Assembly (NCBI GenBank): GCA_005885025.1 | Contig: VAYC01000083.1 | Coordinates: 1 to 9,797 of the forward strand | From: Actinomycetota bacterium | GTDB lineage: Bacteria > Actinomycetota > UBA4738 | DNA: 9,797 bases | Reading direction: 5' to 3' | In this document: positions 6,583 to 9,797 of the stretch, one piece after another | How positions within the stretch are numbered: the first letter of the stretch is position 1 | Layout of the letters: each line of letters begins with the position of its first letter | Program-made: the position numbers and the translations under genes | The notes under the pieces: generated by a model | What the model saw: only the letters and a program-made list of their open reading frames with translations | Told to the model about the DNA's origin: nothing | The model's database searches: none

Positions 6583-7329
6583 TCATGCTCCGGCCGCGTG
6601 GAAGAGGTTGCCGATCAGGAAGCCGACCCCGGCCGCGCCCAGGCCTATCACCAGCATCTTCAGCCCACTCTTCCGCCAGTCCCCGACGAGCGTTACGGCG
6701 GAATAGACGCCCACTCCGAACAGGACCAGAGCGCTCAGCACGATCGCCAGGACCAGCGCTGGCGTCCGAGCAAGCCACACGAACGGAAGGAGCGGGATCA
6801 GGTGACCGATGAGGGTCGCCACGGTGATCACGAACGCGCTGCGGAGGATGGCCGACGTCTCGACGGGCCAGCTGTCGCGGTTGGCCGTGATGGTGTCGAC
6901 CACGCGCTCGAGCAGCTCCCCCGAGAAGCCCTTGGTCGCGTAGATCGCACGGATCTCCTGGCGTTCCGCCTCGGGCACGGCATCGATCTCCGCTGCCTCT
7001 CGTGCTCGTTCGGCCTGGTAGTAGTCACGTTGGGACACGGAGGACGTGTACCCCACCGCCCCCATGGAGATCGACTCGGTAATGGCTGCGGCAAAACCGG
7101 CCGCGATGAGGACGGTGTTCGAGCCCCCGCCGGCGATCACCCCGAGGATGATGCCGAGGATGTTGACCAGCCCATCCTGGCCACCGAGGATGACGTCACG
7201 CAGCCAGTTCGTCTGACGATGGCGCTCGCGATGGCGCGACGAGGTCGCCACCGCGGTAGCGAGCGTGGCCCGAACGGTACGCCCCAATCGCGTTTCAGCA
7301 CGTTTCCGGCGGTCCGGATCGGCGTTCAT
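6583..7329 (-). CDS. VIT1/CCC1-family (DUF125) iron or manganese transporter
   Basis: A 248-residue protein of the vacuolar iron transporter family, which moves Fe2+ or Mn2+ out of the cytoplasm (in bacteria, across the plasma membrane). The TM1 signature WLRDVILGGQDGLVNILG (42-59) holds the conserved acidic residue D52. TM2 ends in TESISMGAVGYTSSVSQRDY (84-103), with a conserved Met at 89. A charged cytoplasmic stretch at about 104-160 has several Glu residues, fitting the helical metal-binding domain between TM2 and TM3. TM3-TM5 fall near 163-184, 189-213 and 222-243. Five membrane helices is the family pattern. The ATG has GGAAGG about seven bases upstream. The basic N-terminal tail (residues 1-41, many Arg) is unusual in length. 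It lies 73 bases downstream of tRNA-Met on the same strand, and its 3' end faces the small charged gene with a 67-base gap. Confidence 0.9.
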   Translation of the reverse strand: MNADPDRRKRAETRLGRTVRATLATAVATSSRHRERHRQTNWLRDVILGGQDGLVNILGIILGVIAGGGSNTVLIAAGFAAAITESISMGAVGYTSSVSQRDYYQAERAREAAEIDAVPEAERQEIRAIYATKGFSGELLERVVDTITANRDSWPVETSAILRSAFVITVATLIGHLIPLLPFVWLARTPALVLAIVLSALVLFGVGVYSAVTLVGDWRKSGLKMLVIGLGAAGVGFLIGNLFHAAGA

Positions 7330-7402
7330 CGCTCACCTTCCTTCCCTGGTCAGTCAGCGTAGGGCGCGAGCGCTCTGGGCGATTCTGACGATGGTTTCCG
7401 GG

Positions 7403-7476
7403 TGGGGCGGGATGGACTCGAACCATCGACCGGCGGATTATGAGTCCGCTGCTCTGACCAACTGAGCTACCGCCCC
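7403..7476 (-). tRNA. tRNA-Met (CAT), probably elongator
   Basis: A 74-nt cloverleaf. The acceptor GGGGCGG pairs perfectly with CCGCCCC. The D arm is GCTC...GAGC, the anticodon stem is GCGGA/TCCGC with loop CTCATAA (anticodon CAT), and the T arm is GATGG-TTCGAGT-CCATC. The discriminator base is A. The following bases are CCC, so CCA is not encoded. The first acceptor pair is intact (G1-C72), unlike bacterial initiator tRNA, so it is an elongator Met or an Ile2 tRNA with a lysidine-modified CAT. Elongator Met is favoured by overall similarity to actinobacterial examples. Confidence 0.93.
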
Positions 7477-7484
7477 TGGGCTCA

Positions 7485-7490
7485 AGTCTA
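7485..7490 (-). promoter_or_regulatory. candidate -10 (TAGACT) before tRNA-Met
   Basis: TAGACT fits the actinobacterial TANNNT -10 pattern and ends eight bases before the tRNA-Met 5' end, which would give an almost leaderless transcript. No clear -35 is seen. The same hexamer precedes tRNA-Asn. Co-transcription of the two tRNAs, 47 bases apart, is an equally good explanation. Confidence 0.25.
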
Positions 7491-7523
7491 AGCGCCGGGG
7501 AGGAGGACATTGAACGGCGTGGG

Positions 7524-7596
7524 CTCCGGGGGGGAGACTCGAACTCCCAACCTTGGGCTTAACAGGCCCCCGCTCTGCCGGTTGAGCTACCCCGGA
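7524..7596 (-). tRNA. tRNA-Asn (GTT)
   Basis: A 73-nt cloverleaf. The acceptor TCCGGGG pairs with CCCCGGA, the D arm is GCTC/GAGC, the anticodon loop is CTGTTAA (anticodon GTT), and the T arm is GGGAG-TTCGAGT-CTCCC. The discriminator is G. CCA is not encoded (the next bases are CCC). The outermost pair of the anticodon stem is a G-A mismatch (GGGGC against GCCCA); the other four pairs are intact. It lies 47 bases upstream of tRNA-Met on the same strand, so the two are probably a small tRNA operon. Confidence 0.95.
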
Positions 7597-7622
7597 TCGG
7601 TGCCCGAACGGGCCCGTCGGCC

Positions 7623-7628
7623 AGTCTA
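7623..7628 (-). promoter_or_regulatory. candidate -10 (TAGACT) for the tRNA-Asn/tRNA-Met unit
   Basis: TAGACT on the minus strand lies 26 bases before the tRNA-Asn 5' end, giving a predicted leader of about 19 nt. It matches the actinobacterial TANNNT form. The -35 region is not recognisable. Between it and the tRNA is the near-palindrome GCCCG-AA-CGGGC (7602-7613), which might act in processing or be incidental. Confidence 0.35.
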
Positions 7629-7731
7629 GCAGCGGCCTCTCGTCCGATTGTTTAGGATCGGGCCCTAGCGGCAACGAACAGGACGGGACATCGCAAAGGA
7701 ACCTCGCCATACCGTACGAGAGGAGCGAGCC

Positions 7732-8037
7732 GTGGGACAGAAGACAGGATTCCTGATCGGGTTCGGAGTCGGATACGTGCTGGGGTCCAGGGCCGGACGC
7801 CAGCGGTACGAAGACATCCGGCGATGGTGGAATCAGTTCAGCGGCAATCCAACGGTGCAGCGGGCCGCCGAACGCACCAAGGACATGGCCAGCGACGGCG
7901 CGAAGCGAGGCCTATCCGTCGTGCAGCAAGGCGTGGAGAAGGCCGGCGACGCGGTCAAGTCGAGGCTCCACAAGAGCGACCACGAGACGGACATGCTGAT
8001 CGCCGAACTCCAGGAGGGCCCAGGGCCGCGCGCCTGA
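7732..8037 (+). CDS. small YtxH-like glycine-zipper membrane protein
   Basis: A 101-residue protein with one N-terminal hydrophobic segment, TGFLIGFGVGYVLGSRAG (5-22), rich in regularly spaced glycines. A long amphipathic, charged region (about 23-85) follows, probably helical. This pattern is like YtxH-type proteins, which are membrane-tethered stress or envelope proteins of unclear mechanism. Similar short proteins occur widely in actinobacteria. The GTG start has AGGAG about seven bases upstream. The stop TGA lies in the loop of a strong hairpin, and only 16 bases separate it from the oppositely oriented rpoD stop. Confidence 0.75.
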   Translation: MGQKTGFLIGFGVGYVLGSRAGRQRYEDIRRWWNQFSGNPTVQRAAERTKDMASDGAKRGLSVVQQGVEKAGDAVKSRLHKSDHETDMLIAELQEGPGPRA

Positions 8038-8049
8038 GGCGAGCGCGGC
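8025..8049. terminator. GC-rich hairpin shared by the convergent YtxH-like and rpoD genes
   Basis: GCCGCGC (8025-8031) pairs with GCGCGGC (8043-8049), and GCC (8032-8034) pairs with GGC (8038-8040), with a two-base GA bulge and loop TGA. That makes ten base pairs, all G-C. The loop is the stop codon of the plus-strand gene, and the rpoD stop lies five bases beyond the other arm. There is no T-run on either side, but GC-rich actinobacteria often use such hairpins at gene ends. A bidirectional terminator is inferred. Confidence 0.55.
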
Positions 8050-8053
8050 GGGC

Positions 8054-9451
<1,398 letters not shown>

Positions 9452-9527
9452 AGCCCTTGCTTGGGTTGGAGTCACGTAGGAGAACAGTGTGGCAGATGAT
9501 TGGCCACTTGCCTCGTCCCAAAATGCC
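9452..9527 (-). other. dnaG-rpoD intergenic gap
   Basis: These 76 bases are AT-richer than their surroundings on the rpoD side. They contain an imperfect dyad, GTGGC (9490-9494) with GCCAC (9504-9508), around a nine-base loop. TTGGGA occurs on the minus strand, but no matching -10 at proper spacing is clear. An internal rpoD promoter is plausible but not demonstrated by the sequence. Confidence 0.25.
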
Positions 9528-9797
9528 TCACGGGATCGACCCCACGGCCTCAGAGGCCGCCCGGATACGCCGGCGGGCCCCCTCGAGCTTGACGAACCGC
9601 TCGTACAGTTCGTCGTACTCTTCCGACGCCTTCAAGGGGTTCAGCCGCTCCAGTTGCCTCTTGATCTCGTCCGCCTGCCGCTTCAGTGAGAATTCCTCGA
9701 GGCGCAAGAACACTTGGTCGACGAACGGGCCGGCCACCTCACCGACCGTCTGCGGAGGCTCCACGGCGAGAGCGGCTAGGAGCTTGCCCAGCTGCTC
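9528..9797 (-). CDS. dnaG: DNA primase DnaG, C-terminal end only (5' part outside window)
   Basis: The last 89 codons of a gene that enters from the right edge. The visible residues form a charged, helical, likely coiled segment, including FVDQVFLRLEEF, KRQADEIKRQLERLNPLKA and KLEGARRRIRAASEA. They resemble the C-terminal helicase-interacting region of actinobacterial DnaG, which recruits the primase to the replication fork. No catalytic (TOPRIM or zinc-binding) part is in view, so the call rests on this tail plus its place directly upstream of rpoD. Confidence 0.8.
   Translation of the reverse strand, partial: EQLGKLLAALAVEPPQTVGEVAGPFVDQVFLRLEEFSLKRQADEIKRQLERLNPLKASEEYDELYERFVKLEGARRRIRAASEAVGSIP

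Noticed and set aside
6506..6600. Palindrome CTACCGGTAG (6506-6515) and distant repeat CACGCGG/CCGCGTG (6563-6569, 6594-6600) as a terminator between the convergent small charged gene and the VIT gene
   Set aside because: The first has no loop and the second has a 24-base loop; neither is followed by a T-run, so a terminator call is not supported.
6598..7362. Plus-strand 254-codon open frame opposite the VIT-family gene
   Set aside because: It is antisense to a convincing transporter, and the translation is His/Asp/Arg-rich noise.
7403..7596. tRNA-associated integration site (att) or mobile element
   Set aside because: No direct repeat of a tRNA 3' end, integrase, transposase or phage gene is visible in the window.
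7295..7710. Short minus-strand open frames overlapping the tRNAs (e.g. with GSSVGQSSGL or GVAQPAERG)
   Set aside because: These are the familiar spurious translations of tRNA genes; both tRNAs fold well.

Overview
The window is dense, GC-rich bacterial chromosome with very short intergenic gaps and frequent GTG starts. The marker families (DUF5996, DUF5709, a group 1 sigma factor with a long linker before region 2.1, and tRNAs without an encoded CCA) point to Actinomycetota. dnaG directly followed by rpoD would fit a deep or non-mycobacterial actinobacterial lineage, probably a soil or environmental genome. The phylum assignment is an inference from gene families and base composition.

Layout. 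(1) Positions 1-3044, minus strand: an acidic DUF5709-type protein, a small UBP-type zinc-finger protein and a DUF5996 protein form a tight cluster (4-nt gap, then a 4-nt stop/start overlap). A short hairpin and the membrane protease gene ftsH follow; ftsH is cut by the left edge just after its HESGH zinc motif. (2) Positions 3271-6515, plus strand: a cation diffusion facilitator (CDF) transporter, a cytoplasmic DsbA-like thioredoxin-fold protein, an uncharacterised membrane protein with a potassium-channel-like pore segment, and a small highly charged protein with an internal 18-bp tandem duplication. (3) Positions 6583-7596, minus strand: a VIT1/CCC1-family metal transporter preceded by tRNA-Met(CAT) and tRNA-Asn(GTT). 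(4) Positions 7732-8037, plus strand: a small YtxH-like glycine-zipper membrane protein, converging through a strong GC hairpin on (5) positions 8054-9797, minus strand: the primary sigma factor rpoD and the C-terminal end of primase dnaG.

How it fits together. Between the housekeeping genes ftsH and rpoD/dnaG lies a set of envelope, metal and redox functions: two metal transporters of different families, a thiol oxidoreductase, a putative channel and small membrane or disordered proteins. That suggests, but does not prove, an accessory stress and metal-homeostasis neighbourhood. The least described parts are the DUF5709/UBP-finger/DUF5996 operon, with a leader that can fold into three mutually competing stems around its Shine-Dalgarno sequence, and the channel-like membrane protein. 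No CRISPR array, insertion sequence, integrase or phage gene was seen, and no stretch of 300 bases or more lacks a gene.
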